A stretch of 64,000 nucleotides of DNA from Rhodobacter capsulatus (GCF_003254295.1 NZ_QKZO01000004.1:1-64000); one strand, 5' to 3'; counted from the first letter of the stretch, positions 1 through 10,430 are shown. Numbers and translations are program-made. Notes: a model not told the origin generated them from the sequence alone.

Positions 1-422
1 CCGCCAGAGTTTGTGCCCGTCTCGAACACGACGCCCTGGGCCGCATCCGACAGCTTGCGCACCCCCGCGCAGATCGTGGCCTCGTCCGACCCCCAGGCGA
101 TCGCGGCCGCCGCCATCCACTGGTTGAGCCCGTTATGGGCCAGACAGCCGCGGCCCTGCGCATCGAGCTGATAGATCGGGCGATTGGCCGCCGTCGCCTG
201 CACGAAACCGATCTGCCCGCCCGCGGTGAATTTCGACAGCCCCACCGGCTGCCCCGCCGCGGTGACCGGGATCGTCCCGGCCGCATCCTGAAACAGCGTC
301 ACGCCGGGGATCATCGGCTCGACCCAGCCGATTTCGCCCGAGGCGAACAGGCCGGACGGATCAAAGCCCTGCGCCCGCGCCGCTGCCGCGAGCCCAAGCC
401 CGCCGAGGCCAAGACCCAACAT
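1..422 (-). CDS. Hypothetical protein, 3' part cut by the window edge
   Basis: A minus-strand reading frame starts at ATG 422 (an adjacent GTG at 425 is also possible, with GGAG just upstream) and runs open past position 1, so the C-terminus is missing. The N-terminus is a hydrophobic Gly/Ala/Leu stretch ending in AAAARAQG, which looks like a short signal peptide. It is followed by a segment containing LFQDAAGTIPVTAAGQPVGL. That pattern is common near the N-terminus of LamG/tail-associated and exported proteins of Rhodobacterales; this link is from memory and weak. I do not assign a function. Codon use is host-like. Confidence 0.5.
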   Translation of the reverse strand, partial: MLGLGLGGLGLAAAARAQGFDPSGLFASGEIGWVEPMIPGVTLFQDAAGTIPVTAAGQPVGLSKFTAGGQIGFVQATAANRPIYQLDAQGRGCLAHNGLNQWMAAAAIAWGSDEATICAGVRKLSDAAQGVVFETGTNSG

Positions 423-821
423 CACAGCCGCTCCGGGGCAGGGGGCAGGCGGCCGGGGGCAGGCGATATGCGATGGGTCATGACGATCTCCTGTGATTGC
501 ACGGGAGAGAGGATCCCTGCGCGGATTTTACATCCGGTAACGGCGGCGCGCGGCGATCGGCCCCGGGGCGCGACAATGGCGCATTCCTCAACCGGTTCAT
601 TGCCCTCGGCGCAGCCGTCACAGAGGTCGCACGACAGGTTTGTCCCGGGAAAGGCGGTGTCCGACCGTCACCGGATTTGTGCAACAGAGCCGTGGAAACG
701 GAAAAGGCAAACCGGTTCCGGTTTGCGTCCCGCGCGTTTTGACCGGTGTCCCTGGTGCCGCGGACCGACTGTCACCGCCCGAAATCGGCCCTTGCGCCGC
801 GGCTTCGGGGCGCCCCTGCCG
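423..821. other. Intergenic stretch, no gene seen
   Basis: About 400 bp separate the partial gene to the left from the GGDEF-EAL gene to the right. Several short frames exist here, but none has a good ribosome site or protein-like composition. It should hold the promoter of the leftmost gene. It ends in the hairpin described next. Confidence 0.5.
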
Positions 822-831
822 TCAGGGGCGC
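810..831 (-). terminator. Hairpin overlapping the stop codon of the PAS-GGDEF-EAL gene
   Basis: A perfect 9-bp stem (GCGCCCCTG / CAGGGGCGC) with a 4-nt loop covers the TGA stop at 822-824. It is very stable, but no T-run follows on the minus strand, so simple intrinsic termination is uncertain. Confidence 0.4.
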
Positions 832-3611
832 GCGTGCAGCGCGACATCTAGGTTGGGCACCTGCGCAGGCTCGCAGCCGAAGAACCGCGCCTCGAAGGCG
901 GATTGCGGCAGCGGCCTCTCGAACAGATAGCCCTGCCCGTAATCGCAACCCAGCTCGATCAGCGTCTGCAGCGCCGCCTCGGATTCGATCCCCTCGGCCA
1001 GCGCGACGAAGCCGAATTTCTTCGCCAGACCGATGATCGCCTCGACGATCTGGCGGGCGTCGCCGTCGGCCTCGATGCCGCGCACGAAACTGGCGTCGAT
1101 CTTCAGCGTCGTCACCGGCATCCGGCGCAGATAGGTCAGGCTGGAATAGCCGGTGCCGAAATCGTCGATCGCCAGCGCGATTCCCATCTTGCGCAGCCGC
1201 TGCAGCGCCTCCATCGCGCCGGGAATGTCGACGGCCAGCTGATCCTCGGTCAGTTCGATCTGCAGCCCGAAGGGCGGCGCCACATCGTCCGAGGTCTTCC
1301 AGCCCACCCGCACCAGCGCCGCCTCGAGCACCTCGGCCCAGTCCTGCGCCGCAAGGCTGGAGGCGGTCTGATTGATCGACAGCGTCCAGTCGGCATGGAC
1401 AAGCCCCGCCCAGCGCCAGCGCGCCTGCACCGCCACCGCGCGGCGCAGCACCATCCGGTCGATCGCCGGCATCAGCCCGGCCTTGGCGGCCACCGGCAGG
1501 AACGCGCCCGGCATCACCAGCCCGTGCCCGGGCCGGTTCCAGCGCACCAGCGCCTCGCAGCCGCGCGGGCGCTTGTCATCGAGCGCGAAGATCGGCTGGA
1601 AATGCAGCTCGAATTCGTCGTTTTCCAGCGCGCTGACCAGCGCCACCCGGGTTTCCAGCTCGCGCAGCGCCTCGGCCCCCATCGAGGGCTCGTAGACCAT
1701 CACCGCCCGGCGGTCGGATTTCGCCGCATACATCGCCAGATCGGAGTTGCGCAACAACGCGTCGCGGCTGTCGCCATGGCGGCCATAGCAGGCGATCCCC
1801 GCCGAGGCCGAGGGCCGGTAATTGTGCAGCCCCGGCAGATCGAGCGGCCGCGCCAGATGGTCGAGCAATTCGCCCGCGCGGCGCTGCGCCGCCGCCTCGT
1901 CGGCATGGCCGATCAGCACCACGAATTCATCGCCGCCGATCCGCGCCGCCAGCTCGCCCTCGGTCAGCGCCGCGCGCAACCGGTCGGCGATCACCGTCAG
2001 CAGCAGATCCCCGGTCTCGTGGCCAAGCGAGTCGTTCACCGACTTGAACTTGTTCAGATCCAGATACATCAGCGCGAAACTTTGCCCCGCGCGCGAGGCG
2101 AAGCCGATCCAGTCGTCGATCCGCTCCGCCAGCAGGCGGCGGTTGGCAAGGCCGGTCAGCTGGTCGAACTGCGCCATGCGCTGGTTGTCGGCCTGGGTCT
2201 GGCGCAGAAGCGTCAGATCGGCCAGCATCGCCACATGGCCCAGATTGGTGCCCGACGCATCGGTCAGCCGGGTGATCCGCGCCCAGCAGGTCAGCTGGCG
2301 GTCGTCGTGGCTGTGCAGCGCCACCTCGCCCTGCCAGGCGCCCTCGGCGCGCGCGAGCACCTGCCGCAGCCAGGAATCGGTCTCGGACATCCCGGCCATG
2401 ATCCAGCGCGTGCCGGTGCGCGGCGTCACCAGCGCATCCAGCCGCAGCTCCGGGTTGGCGCCGGGGGCGAGGCCGCTCATCCGCTCGAAAGCCGGATTGA
2501 CCCGCATCACCCGCAGCTCCGGATCGGTGATCACGATCGCATCCGAGGATTGTTCGAAGACCCTGTCGGCCAGCCCTTCCACCTCGCGGGTGCGCAATTC
2601 CTCGGTGACGTCGCGGGCGCGAGTGAAGACGCCGATCACCGCGCCGTCGTCGTCGAAGACCGGGCGGCGTTCGGTCAGCAGATGCGCCGGGCGTGGTGTG
2701 CCGGGCTGGCCATCATGGGCCCGGGTCGGACGCAGCACCGTCTCCTCGACGATCAGCGCCGTGCGCTTCGCGATCACCCCGGTCTCCAGCCCGTTCAGAT
2801 GGCGGGCCAGCTTCTCGTCCATGAACTGCGACCGCCGCCGCCCCTCGATCTCGGCGGGGATGCGGCCGAAGGGCTGGGCATAGGCCTTGTTGGCGATCAC
2901 CACCCGGCCATCGGTGTCGGTCAGCGCCACCGGGTCGATCGTGCTCTCGATCAGCAGGCGCAACAATTCGGGATTGCCGGCCGACGTTCCGGCTTCGAGC
3001 GGAAACAGCACCAGCCACCAGGTCGCACGCTCTGCCTCGAGCTTGCCGGGCGCGGCGATGACATGAGCGTGAAAGCTTTGCCGCCGCCCGTCGGCCCGTC
3101 CGATCCGCAGCGTCACCGCGGGCGCCGCGGGCGCGGTGTCGGGCCGCAGGAAGGCCGCATCCAGCGCCTGGGTCAGCGCCCGCGCCTGACTGCGCGACAG
3201 CACCGCCCGCAACACGCCCGAACGCCCGCCGGGGCCGCCATCGCCCAGCAGCGCCCGCGCCGCCGCATTCGCATCGACGACGCGCAGCGCATGGGTCAGC
3301 TGCAGCACCGGCACCGGCAGAAGGCGCAGCAATTCGCCCGGCAGATGCATCTGCTCGACCGGGTGGTGCAGCGCAAGCTCCAGCGCCGCCGCCTGTTCCG
3401 CGCAGCTCACCCGCAGCCGGTCGAGCGCCGCGCGCAGCTCGGCCTGCGCCGCCGCGGGCTGCGACAGCGCCGCTTCCAGCGCGCACAGGCGCGTCTCGAT
3501 CTCGGCCATCGGGTTGTTGACGGTCTCCGAGATCTTCGGACGCGGCCCGACGGACGGCGAAAGGCGGGCCGCCGGGTTCGCTGCGGGGGATGAAGGGGGC
3601 TTCCAATTCAT
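822..3611 (-). CDS. PAS-PAS-PAS-GGDEF-EAL c-di-GMP signalling protein
   Basis: A 929-residue cytoplasmic protein predicted both to make and to break cyclic di-GMP. Start ATG 3611 is chosen because AAGGAG lies 9 nt upstream; a longer frame to 3788 has no such site. Order: a short helical N-terminus with a likely coiled coil (about 35-90), a PAS-like segment (about 95-210), two further PAS domains (about 225-345 and 350-470, e.g. IVITDPELRVMRVNPAFERM), then GGDEF (motif RIGGDEFVVLIG intact) and EAL (CEALVRW, DDFGTGYSS and EGIES all present). Both catalytic signatures are complete, so it may be bifunctional, with the PAS domains setting the balance. No membrane segment is seen. The gene is divergent from the chemoreceptor gene, so the two share a 290-bp control region. 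Confident family assignment; the sensed signal is unknown. Confidence 0.93.
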   Translation of the reverse strand: MNWKPPSSPAANPAARLSPSVGPRPKISETVNNPMAEIETRLCALEAALSQPAAAQAELRAALDRLRVSCAEQAAALELALHHPVEQMHLPGELLRLLPVPVLQLTHALRVVDANAAARALLGDGGPGGRSGVLRAVLSRSQARALTQALDAAFLRPDTAPAAPAVTLRIGRADGRRQSFHAHVIAAPGKLEAERATWWLVLFPLEAGTSAGNPELLRLLIESTIDPVALTDTDGRVVIANKAYAQPFGRIPAEIEGRRRSQFMDEKLARHLNGLETGVIAKRTALIVEETVLRPTRAHDGQPGTPRPAHLLTERRPVFDDDGAVIGVFTRARDVTEELRTREVEGLADRVFEQSSDAIVITDPELRVMRVNPAFERMSGLAPGANPELRLDALVTPRTGTRWIMAGMSETDSWLRQVLARAEGAWQGEVALHSHDDRQLTCWARITRLTDASGTNLGHVAMLADLTLLRQTQADNQRMAQFDQLTGLANRRLLAERIDDWIGFASRAGQSFALMYLDLNKFKSVNDSLGHETGDLLLTVIADRLRAALTEGELAARIGGDEFVVLIGHADEAAAQRRAGELLDHLARPLDLPGLHNYRPSASAGIACYGRHGDSRDALLRNSDLAMYAAKSDRRAVMVYEPSMGAEALRELETRVALVSALENDEFELHFQPIFALDDKRPRGCEALVRWNRPGHGLVMPGAFLPVAAKAGLMPAIDRMVLRRAVAVQARWRWAGLVHADWTLSINQTASSLAAQDWAEVLEAALVRVGWKTSDDVAPPFGLQIELTEDQLAVDIPGAMEALQRLRKMGIALAIDDFGTGYSSLTYLRRMPVTTLKIDASFVRGIEADGDARQIVEAIIGLAKKFGFVALAEGIESEAALQTLIELGCDYGQGYLFERPLPQSAFEARFFGCEPAQVPNLDVALHARP

Positions 3612-3903
3612 GAAAGGACGCTCCTTGGCGTCGTGAAAAGTGAGTCGGATCGATATCTTTGTTCCGACATGAATGGGGAACCGCGACCATCTGTCAACTT
3701 GGCAGTTTTCGCGCGCAGGCGACGGCTCGCGCAAAAGATGTGCAGTGGGGCTTCCGGAAATGCCCCTCTCGGCCGGGGTTCGTTGCATTTTAACGAAGAA
3801 AAATTGGCATTTCGGCCTTGCGGGGCCTTGCGGCGGGGCGGGATTCGCAAAGCGTTAGGAAACCCCCGGCACGCTCGCGGAGGTTGCAAATGGATGCGTT
3901 CAG

Positions 3904-6342
3904 ATGTCGGAAAAAACTCTTCCCCAGACTTCGCTGCCCCGGACTTCTCTGGCCCAGACTTCGCCGGCCCGGACTTCGCTGCCCCGGAACTCCTTGCGGC
4001 GCGTGATGGTGATGACGCTGGGCATGCCTGCCTTTCTGGCGCTGCTCTTCGGGGTCTTCCTGATCGTGGAACGCTGGACGGCGCTTGGCGATGCCCGGCA
4101 GGTGCAGCGGCTGATGGCCCTGGCCGAGACGGCCGCGGCGGTGGCGCATGACCACGCGCTTGAACGCGGTCTGACGAGCCTGTTTCTGAACGGCCAGGAG
4201 ACGGCGGTGCCCGACAAGCTGACGGCGCAGCGGGGGCAGACCGATGCCGCGCGGGCCGCGCTGATCACGCGGGCCGAGACGATCGGGCTGGACCGGTTGC
4301 CGCCGCAGGTGGGCGCGCTGATCGAGGAGCTGCGCGGCGATTTCGAGAATAGCGCCGGTCTGCGCACCGCGGTCGATGCCCGCACGATCCCCGCGCCCGA
4401 AGCGATCGGCTATTACACCGAAATGAATGACGACGTGCTGCAGCTGGTCGAGGTGGTGGCCGGTGCCAGCGCCGATGCCGAGGTCAATGCCCGGATCACC
4501 TCCTATGCCGCCTTCATGACGGCGAAGGAACGCGCCGGGCTTGAACGCGCGCTGGGCGCGGGGGCGTTCCGCAAGGGTGTCTTCGACACGGCGGTGCTGC
4601 TGAAGATGCGCGCGATGGTGGCGCAGCAGGATCAGGCCCTGCAGTTCTTCGCCGCTTTCGCCACCGACGAGGACCGGACGACGGTGACACGGCTGAACGA
4701 GCTGCCCGCTTCGGTCGAGCTTGCGCGGATGCGCGAGATCGCCTTCCGCTTCCCCGAGACGCAGGATGCCGGTGGCGTCACCGGAGAGGCCTTCTTCGCC
4801 ACCAGCACGACGCGGATCGAGGCGATGAAACAGCTCGAGATCGAGATCGGCACGCATATCGCCGCGGCGGCGGCGGACCGGGCGCAGATGGCGCTGATCG
4901 GCTTTCTCGGTTATGGCGCGATCATTGCCGGGGCGCTGCTGCTGTCGATGCTGACCGGGACGCGGTCGGTGCTGCGGACCGAGGCGGATGTGGGCGCGCT
5001 GGTGCGGGCGGCCGATGCGATGGCGGGGGGGCAGCTGGAGGCGGATCTGCCGGAGCCGCGCCTGCGCGAGACGGCGCAGATGGGCCGCGCGCTCGACAGT
5101 TTCCGGGTCAGCATCCTTGAGGGCCGGGAGATCGCCCGCAAGGCCGAGGAAGACCGAGAGGCGCATCGCCAGGCCGAGGCGCAACGCGAGGCCGCCGCGC
5201 GGGCCGGCAAGGAAGCGCGGCTGGCGCGCGAGGCCGAGGCGGCGCGGCTTGCCGCCGAGCGCGACCGGCAGATCGCCGCCGAGATTTCCGCTGTGGTGAC
5301 GGCCTGTGCCGAGGGCGATTTCTCGCGCCGGATCCCGCTTGACGACAAGGAGGGCATCCTGGCTCAGATCTGCGCCGGGTTGAACCGGATCGGCGAGATC
5401 ACCGACGCCGGGATCGCCGAGGTCAACACCGCGCTGCGTCATCTGGCCGAGGGGGATCTGACCTATCGGATCCGCGACGGCTTTGTCGGCGTTTTCGGCG
5501 AGATGGCGCGGTCGGTGCGGGCGGCGAAGGACAGCATCGCCCGGACGGTGCTGGCGATCGAGGCGGCCTCGGTGACGATCGACGGATCGAGCAGCGAGAT
5601 CAGCACCGCCGCCAACGATCTGGCGCGGCGCAGCGAGCAGAATGCGGCGATGCTGGAACAGACCGCCTCGGCGCTGGAAGAGATGTCGGGCTCGATCGGC
5701 TCGATGGCGGGGATCGCCAATGATGCCAAGAACCGCATGCGCGAGATTTCGCGCCGGGCCGAGACCGGCAATGGCATCGCCTCCCAGGCGATGGAGGCGA
5801 TGGACAGCATCCGCCAGTCTTCCGAACGCATCGCCGGGGTGTTGCAGGTGATCGACGACATCGCCTTCCAGACCAATCTTCTGGCGCTGAACGCGGGCGT
5901 CGAGGCGGCGCGGGCGGGCGAGAGCGGGCGCGGCTTTGCCGTCGTCGCCTCCGAGGTGCGGGCGCTGGCGCAGCGCTCCTCCGAAGCCTCGCGCGAGATC
6001 GCGCAGATCATCGGCACGGCGACGCAGGATGTCGGCCGCGGCGTCGAGATGGTCGATCAGACCGCGGGGGCGCTGGGGCAGATCGTCGGCACGATCCGCG
6101 AGGCGCTGGACCGGATCGAGCATATCGCCGGGGCCGTGGGCGAGACCGAGGTCGGCATCGCCGAGATTTCCAAGGCGACGACCGAACTCGACCGGGTGAC
6201 GCAGCAGAATGCGGCAATGTTCGAGGAAACCAATGCCGCGCTGGGCGCCCTGCGGATCGAGGCCGATGCGCTGGTGGCCAATGTGGCGCAGTTCCGCACC
6301 GACAAGAACGATCAGGCGGCGCTGCGGGGCCGCGCCGCCTGA
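3904..6342 (+). CDS. Methyl-accepting chemotaxis protein with nitrate/nitrite-sensing-type domain
   Basis: An 812-residue chemoreceptor. It has a cytoplasmic N-tail of pentapeptide repeats, a first membrane helix (about residues 37-58, [20 protein letters not shown]), then a periplasmic helical domain with the NIT-type opening ([24 protein letters not shown]). A second membrane helix follows (about 335-350), then two HAMP-like segments, and a C-terminal signalling domain whose hairpin tip is [20 protein letters not shown]. It would relay periplasmic ligand binding to CheA/CheW. The start is not secure: GGAGG at 3879-3883 is about 20 nt upstream, and earlier ATGs at 3890 and 3894 are out of frame. 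It ends convergently with the next c-di-GMP gene. No che genes are adjacent, so it is an orphan receptor. Confidence 0.9.
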   Translation: MSEKTLPQTSLPRTSLAQTSPARTSLPRNSLRRVMVMTLGMPAFLALLFGVFLIVERWTALGDARQVQRLMALAETAAAVAHDHALERGLTSLFLNGQETAVPDKLTAQRGQTDAARAALITRAETIGLDRLPPQVGALIEELRGDFENSAGLRTAVDARTIPAPEAIGYYTEMNDDVLQLVEVVAGASADAEVNARITSYAAFMTAKERAGLERALGAGAFRKGVFDTAVLLKMRAMVAQQDQALQFFAAFATDEDRTTVTRLNELPASVELARMREIAFRFPETQDAGGVTGEAFFATSTTRIEAMKQLEIEIGTHIAAAAADRAQMALIGFLGYGAIIAGALLLSMLTGTRSVLRTEADVGALVRAADAMAGGQLEADLPEPRLRETAQMGRALDSFRVSILEGREIARKAEEDREAHRQAEAQREAAARAGKEARLAREAEAARLAAERDRQIAAEISAVVTACAEGDFSRRIPLDDKEGILAQICAGLNRIGEITDAGIAEVNTALRHLAEGDLTYRIRDGFVGVFGEMARSVRAAKDSIARTVLAIEAASVTIDGSSSEISTAANDLARRSEQNAAMLEQTASALEEMSGSIGSMAGIANDAKNRMREISRRAETGNGIASQAMEAMDSIRQSSERIAGVLQVIDDIAFQTNLLALNAGVEAARAGESGRGFAVVASEVRALAQRSSEASREIAQIIGTATQDVGRGVEMVDQTAGALGQIVGTIREALDRIEHIAGAVGETEVGIAEISKATTELDRVTQQNAAMFEETNAALGALRIEADALVANVAQFRTDKNDQAALRGRAA
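3927..4001 (+). repeat. 15-bp tandem repeat, five units, coding for pentapeptides
   Basis: Units of the form GACTTCGCTGCCCCG repeat in phase (3927, 3942, 3957, 3972, and a degenerate fifth at 3987). They encode [25 protein letters not shown] at the cytoplasmic N-tail of the chemoreceptor. The in-phase period allows copy-number change without frameshift. Confidence 0.85.
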
Positions 6343-6344
6343 CC

Positions 6345-6368
6345 CGGCGCCGACGGCCTCCGGCGCCG
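6345..6368. terminator. Hairpin between convergent genes
   Basis: Two copies of the self-complementary octamer CGGCGCCG (6345-6352 and 6361-6368) form an 8-bp stem between the chemoreceptor stop (6342) and the stop of the facing gene (6370). Position suggests a shared terminator; neither side has a clear T-run. Confidence 0.45.
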
Positions 6369-6369
6369 C

Positions 6370-9300
6370 TTACGCCGGAGCGTCGAAGGCGGGGGCAAGT
6401 TGTCGGGCCAGATAGTCGCGAAAGGCCGCTTCCTCGAGCGGCGGCGCGAACAGATAGCCCTGCAGGATGTCGCAGCCCATCAGCCGCAGCGTCTCGGCCT
6501 GGGCCATGGTTTCCACCCCCTCGGCGACGGTGGCGACGCCAAGGGTGCGGGCGATCTGCACGATCTGCCGCACCAGATCGGCCTCATGCGTGTCGCGGCG
6601 CAGCGCCGCCACGATGCGCCGGTCGATCTTCAGCGCCGCGGGCCGGATTTCCATCAGCCCGAGGATCGAAGTCTGCCCCGAGCCGAAATCGTCGATCTCG
6701 ATCTCGATCCCCTCGGCGCGCAGCCGTGTCAGCGTGTCCCTGAGGTTGCGCCCCTCCTCCTGCCAGTCGCCGGTCTCGATCAGTTCCAGCGCCACCCGGG
6801 TGCGGCCGCGCCCGACCCTCCGCACCGCCGCGGGCAGGGCCGGATCGCGCAGCCGCCCGGTGCAGACGTTGAAGCTGATCCGCGGCAGCACGATCCCCGT
6901 CGCCTCGAGCCGCTCCAGCACCGTCGCGGTCTTCTCCATCATCACCCGGTCGATCTCTGCGACGATGCGCAGATCACGCGCCACCCGCAAAAAGGCGTCC
7001 GGCGTCAGCAGGCCGCGCTCGGGGTTGCGCCAGCGCACCAGAACCTCGACCCCGGCGAGCCGCAGATCCTGCGCCCGGACCTGCGGCTGAAACCAGGGTT
7101 CGAATTCGTCCCGCTCGAAGGCGGCGCTGAACTGCGCCGCCATCAGCCGGTCCAGATGCATCTGCTCGGCCATCGCATGGTCGAAGATCTCGACCCGGTT
7201 GCGCCCCGCCGCCTTCGCCCGATAGAGCGCCGCATCGGCGTAAAGCTGCAACTCTTCGGCCAGATCGGTGATGTTCTTCGCGATCACCACGCCAAAGGAG
7301 GCGCTGATCCGGCAGGGATGGCCGCGGTAGCGCAAGGGCTCGTCGAGCCCCTTGCGCAGCCGTTCCAGCACGGTGCGGGCCCGCACCTCGGTGCTGCCGG
7401 GGGCGAGCAGCAGGCAGAATTCGTCACCGCCAAGCCGGGCAGCGAAATCATCCGCCTGCAGGGTGCTGCGCATCAGATCGGCGACCCGCAGCAGCACCCG
7501 ATCGCCTGCCTCGTGGCCCAGCGTGTCGTTGATCTGCTTGAAATGATCGAGATCGATCTGGATCAGCACGCAATCGCGCGGCCCGCCGCCGCCCGCCGCG
7601 CGCAGCCGGGCCTCGATGTGGCGGTCGAAATAGCGCCGGTTCGGCAGCCGCGTCAGCCCGTCATGCAGCGCCAGATGCTCGTTTTCGCCGCGCATCCGTT
7701 CGGCCAGCGCATAGGCGCGTTCCAGCTCGGCCTCGCGCAGCACGTCGGGGGTGGCGTCGTAAAGCGCGCCGGTCCAGACCAGCGTGCCGTCGGGCTTCGC
7801 CTCGGGCAGCGAGGCCGCCATCAGCCAGATCTGCCCGCGCTCGGGATGAAGGAAGCGGAACCGCATCCGCCAGGGCGTCAGGCTTTCCGCGCTGTGTCGC
7901 GTCATCTCCTCCATCGCGGCGCGATCCTCGGGCACGACCCGCGCCAGCAGGCCGCCGCCGAGCCGGTCGATCGCGGCGCGGTCCAGGCCCACAAGTTCGC
8001 TGAACCGGCCGCTCGTATAGGGGAAATCGGCCCGTCCGTCGGGGTGGCGGCGGTATTCGAACAGCCCCACCGGCACGATGTCGAGGATCGAGGCGATGCG
8101 CGCATGCGCCTGCCGGATCTCCTCGGCGTCGGCGCTGGCCCGGGCCTCCATCTCCAGCCGCTCGGTGATGTCGAGCGCCTTGCCGAACCAGCGCACCCGG
8201 CCATCGGCCTGCACCGAGGGCGAGGCCCAGAGGTTGATCCAGCGCGTGCTGCCGTCGGGCAAAAGCACCCGGTGCCGCGCCTCGACCTGCGACAGCGTCT
8301 CGCGCGCGCACCAGAAGGCGTCGAAGACCGCATCGAATTCCGCGGGCGGGATGTTGCGGAACACCGCCGGACCGCCCGTCAGCATGTCTTCCTCGGTGAC
8401 GCCCAGAAGCTCGGCGAATTTGTGCGTGAAATAGGGGAAGGACACGACGTCGCCGAGGCGCTGCATCTCGAACAGTGCCCCCGGCACGTTCTGCGCGATC
8501 GTGTCGAGCCGTTCATGCGCCAGCCGCAGCTCCTCGAGCGTTTCGGCCAGCCGCGCCTGCATCGCGCTTTGCTCGGTCACGTCCAGCACCGAACCGTACC
8601 AGATCACCGCGCCATCGGCCTGGCGCACCGGCATCGAGGACAGCTGCATCCGCCGCAGGCCCTTTTGCGGATGCACGAGCCGGTAGACGACGACGAGCGG
8701 CGCCAGGTTTTCGCGCGAGGTCCGGATCGCGGCGGTCAGGATCGGCGCATCTTCGGGGTGGATATTGGCGGCGGCGGCGGCGCCGTCAGCCTCGATCGCG
8801 GCACGGCTGACGCCCAGCAGATCGGGCAGCCGGGCGCTGAAATAGGGCAGGTCGATCCGGCCCGAGGGATGTTCGCGGTGTTCGAACAGCGCCCCCGGCG
8901 CCTTGTCGGCCAGCGTGTTCAGCCGGTCGCGCGCGATCCGCGCCGCCTCGGCCGCCTCGGCCAGCCGTTTTTCCGTTTCCTTGCGGGCGGTGATGTCCTG
9001 GAAGGCGCCGCAGATGCGCACCGGCTGGCCGTCTTCGAACTGCGCCTCGCCCAGCGACAGCACCCAGATCCGGGTGCCGTCGGCGCGGATCAGCGGCAGC
9101 TCGTACTGCCAGGAGGTGCCGTCGCGCATCGCCGCCGCCACCGCGGCCGTGACCACCGGGCGGGCCTCGGGGGCATAGAAGTCGATCGCGCTGTCCAGCG
9201 GCGGCACCGTGCCGGGCGGCATGCCATGGATCCGGCAGGTCTCGTCGGACCAGTAGATTTCCTCGCTGCGCAGGTCGAGTTCCCAGCAGCCGAAGCCCGC

Positions 9301-10143
9301 CAGCGCCCCGGCCTTTTCCAAAAGCCCCTGCACCCGGCGCAGCTGGCCCTCGCGCGCCTTGGTCGCGTCGATGTCGCGGCGCACGCCATAAATCCATTCC
9401 GGCCGCCCCTGCGCATCGCGCAGCTGCAACCGCCCGACATCGCGCACCCAGATCCAGCGGCCGTCGCGGTGGCGCATCCGCGCCTCGACGTCATACCACG
9501 GGGTCTCGCCGGCCAGATGGCGCTGCAATTCCTGTTGCGCCCGGATCAGATCGTCGGGATGGCAAAGCCGTCGCCAGGTGTCGAGGCCAGTGTCGGGGCC
9601 AGCGTCGGGGCCGGTGTCGCGACCCCGGGAGGCCAGATCGGTCGGCCGATAGCCGAGGATCGCGGCCCATCGGTCGTTCATCCGGGTGGCGCCGGTCTGC
9701 AGGTTCCAGGCCCAGGTGCCCAGCAGGGTCTGGTCCAGATAACGGGAGATCTCGTCGCGTTCGGCCCGACTGCGGGCGAGCGCCTCGGCGCTTGCCGCCT
9801 CGGTCAGGACGGCGCGGCCGGGCTGGGCCGGACCCGGGCGCAACAGGGTGACATGGCAGGGCAGGGCGGGCCTGCGGCCGCGCGCAACCCCGAGGCGCAA
9901 TGTCGTGGCCGTCGCCTCCGAGGCAAGCCAGGTCGCAAGGCGTCTCCGGTCGGCGGGGGCGAAAAGATCCGCCAGCGCCGCGCCCGCAGCCGGGTCGGCA
10001 AGGTTCAGCAGCCCGGCGGGATCGGCCAGCGCGATGATCCGGCCCGCGGCGTCGAAATCGATCGTCACCGGCGGCGGTGGGCCGTCGCAGGTCTCGGTTG
10101 CGGCTTCTCCGGCAGCGCCTCCGAAATCCGGTGCAGTGAGCAT
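6370..10143 (-). CDS. Multi-PAS GGDEF-EAL c-di-GMP signalling protein
   Basis: A 1257-residue soluble protein. After a first PAS-like segment come four or five further PAS/PAC units, recognisable by repeated PAC-type strings such as WYDVEARMRHRDGRWIWVRD and by the spacing of about 125-140 residues. GGDEF (RLGGDEFCLLLA) begins near residue 850 and is intact. The EAL domain has EVLVRW where EALVRW is usual, but keeps DDFGSG and EGVE, so phosphodiesterase activity is plausible but not assured. Start ATG 10143 opens the protein with a low-complexity segment; the upstream 100 bp is AT-rich (runs of TTAA near 10,215-10,240) and probably holds the promoter. It differs from the 822-3611 paralogue in having more PAS units. 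Confidence 0.9.
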   Translation of the reverse strand: MLTAPDFGGAAGEAATETCDGPPPPVTIDFDAAGRIIALADPAGLLNLADPAAGAALADLFAPADRRRLATWLASEATATTLRLGVARGRRPALPCHVTLLRPGPAQPGRAVLTEAASAEALARSRAERDEISRYLDQTLLGTWAWNLQTGATRMNDRWAAILGYRPTDLASRGRDTGPDAGPDTGLDTWRRLCHPDDLIRAQQELQRHLAGETPWYDVEARMRHRDGRWIWVRDVGRLQLRDAQGRPEWIYGVRRDIDATKAREGQLRRVQGLLEKAGALAGFGCWELDLRSEEIYWSDETCRIHGMPPGTVPPLDSAIDFYAPEARPVVTAAVAAAMRDGTSWQYELPLIRADGTRIWVLSLGEAQFEDGQPVRICGAFQDITARKETEKRLAEAAEAARIARDRLNTLADKAPGALFEHREHPSGRIDLPYFSARLPDLLGVSRAAIEADGAAAAANIHPEDAPILTAAIRTSRENLAPLVVVYRLVHPQKGLRRMQLSSMPVRQADGAVIWYGSVLDVTEQSAMQARLAETLEELRLAHERLDTIAQNVPGALFEMQRLGDVVSFPYFTHKFAELLGVTEEDMLTGGPAVFRNIPPAEFDAVFDAFWCARETLSQVEARHRVLLPDGSTRWINLWASPSVQADGRVRWFGKALDITERLEMEARASADAEEIRQAHARIASILDIVPVGLFEYRRHPDGRADFPYTSGRFSELVGLDRAAIDRLGGGLLARVVPEDRAAMEEMTRHSAESLTPWRMRFRFLHPERGQIWLMAASLPEAKPDGTLVWTGALYDATPDVLREAELERAYALAERMRGENEHLALHDGLTRLPNRRYFDRHIEARLRAAGGGGPRDCVLIQIDLDHFKQINDTLGHEAGDRVLLRVADLMRSTLQADDFAARLGGDEFCLLLAPGSTEVRARTVLERLRKGLDEPLRYRGHPCRISASFGVVIAKNITDLAEELQLYADAALYRAKAAGRNRVEIFDHAMAEQMHLDRLMAAQFSAAFERDEFEPWFQPQVRAQDLRLAGVEVLVRWRNPERGLLTPDAFLRVARDLRIVAEIDRVMMEKTATVLERLEATGIVLPRISFNVCTGRLRDPALPAAVRRVGRGRTRVALELIETGDWQEEGRNLRDTLTRLRAEGIEIEIDDFGSGQTSILGLMEIRPAALKIDRRIVAALRRDTHEADLVRQIVQIARTLGVATVAEGVETMAQAETLRLMGCDILQGYLFAPPLEEAAFRDYLARQLAPAFDAPA

Positions 10144-10356
10144 AGATGACCCCCAGTGCCCTGCTCGGCCGAGGCGGGGACATTTCCCCTCGCTGGAAAG
10201 GGACCATAATTTGGTTAATGAAAAATTAACGATTTATTAACGCGGCCGCGCGGCGGAGGGCGGGCCGGAGCAGGGCGCGGCTTCGGGGCTGTCGCGGGGT
10301 CCGGCTGTGTCCCGGCTCTTGCCAGCCGCGACTGCGGGTTGTAAGAGGCGCAGAGC

Positions 10357-10430
10357 GCGGGTGTTGTGTAATGGTAAGACCCTAGCCTTCCAAGCTAGAG
10401 ACACGGGTTCGATTCCCGTCACCCGCTCCA
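10357..10430 (+). tRNA. tRNA-Gly (anticodon UCC)
   Basis: A 74-nt gene with CCA encoded. The acceptor stem GCGGGTG pairs with CACCCGC, the anticodon loop reads CTTCCAA (anticodon TCC), and the T-loop TTCGATT is standard. It is followed 87 bp downstream by an integrase fragment, the usual layout when a prophage or island has used the tRNA 3' end as attachment site. I saw no second copy of its 3' end in the window. Confidence 0.97.

Noticed and set aside
903-3593. An open plus-strand frame of nearly 900 codons antisense to the first GGDEF-EAL gene
   Set aside because: High GC3 opens mirror frames. Its composition (Arg, Gln, His, Pro) is typical of antisense shadows and no domain is seen, while the minus strand has clear PAS, GGDEF and EAL motifs.
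6400-10149. A plus-strand open frame of 1249 codons opposite the second GGDEF-EAL gene
   Set aside because: Same antisense artefact; no ribosome site or family, and codon bias is wrong for a real gene here.
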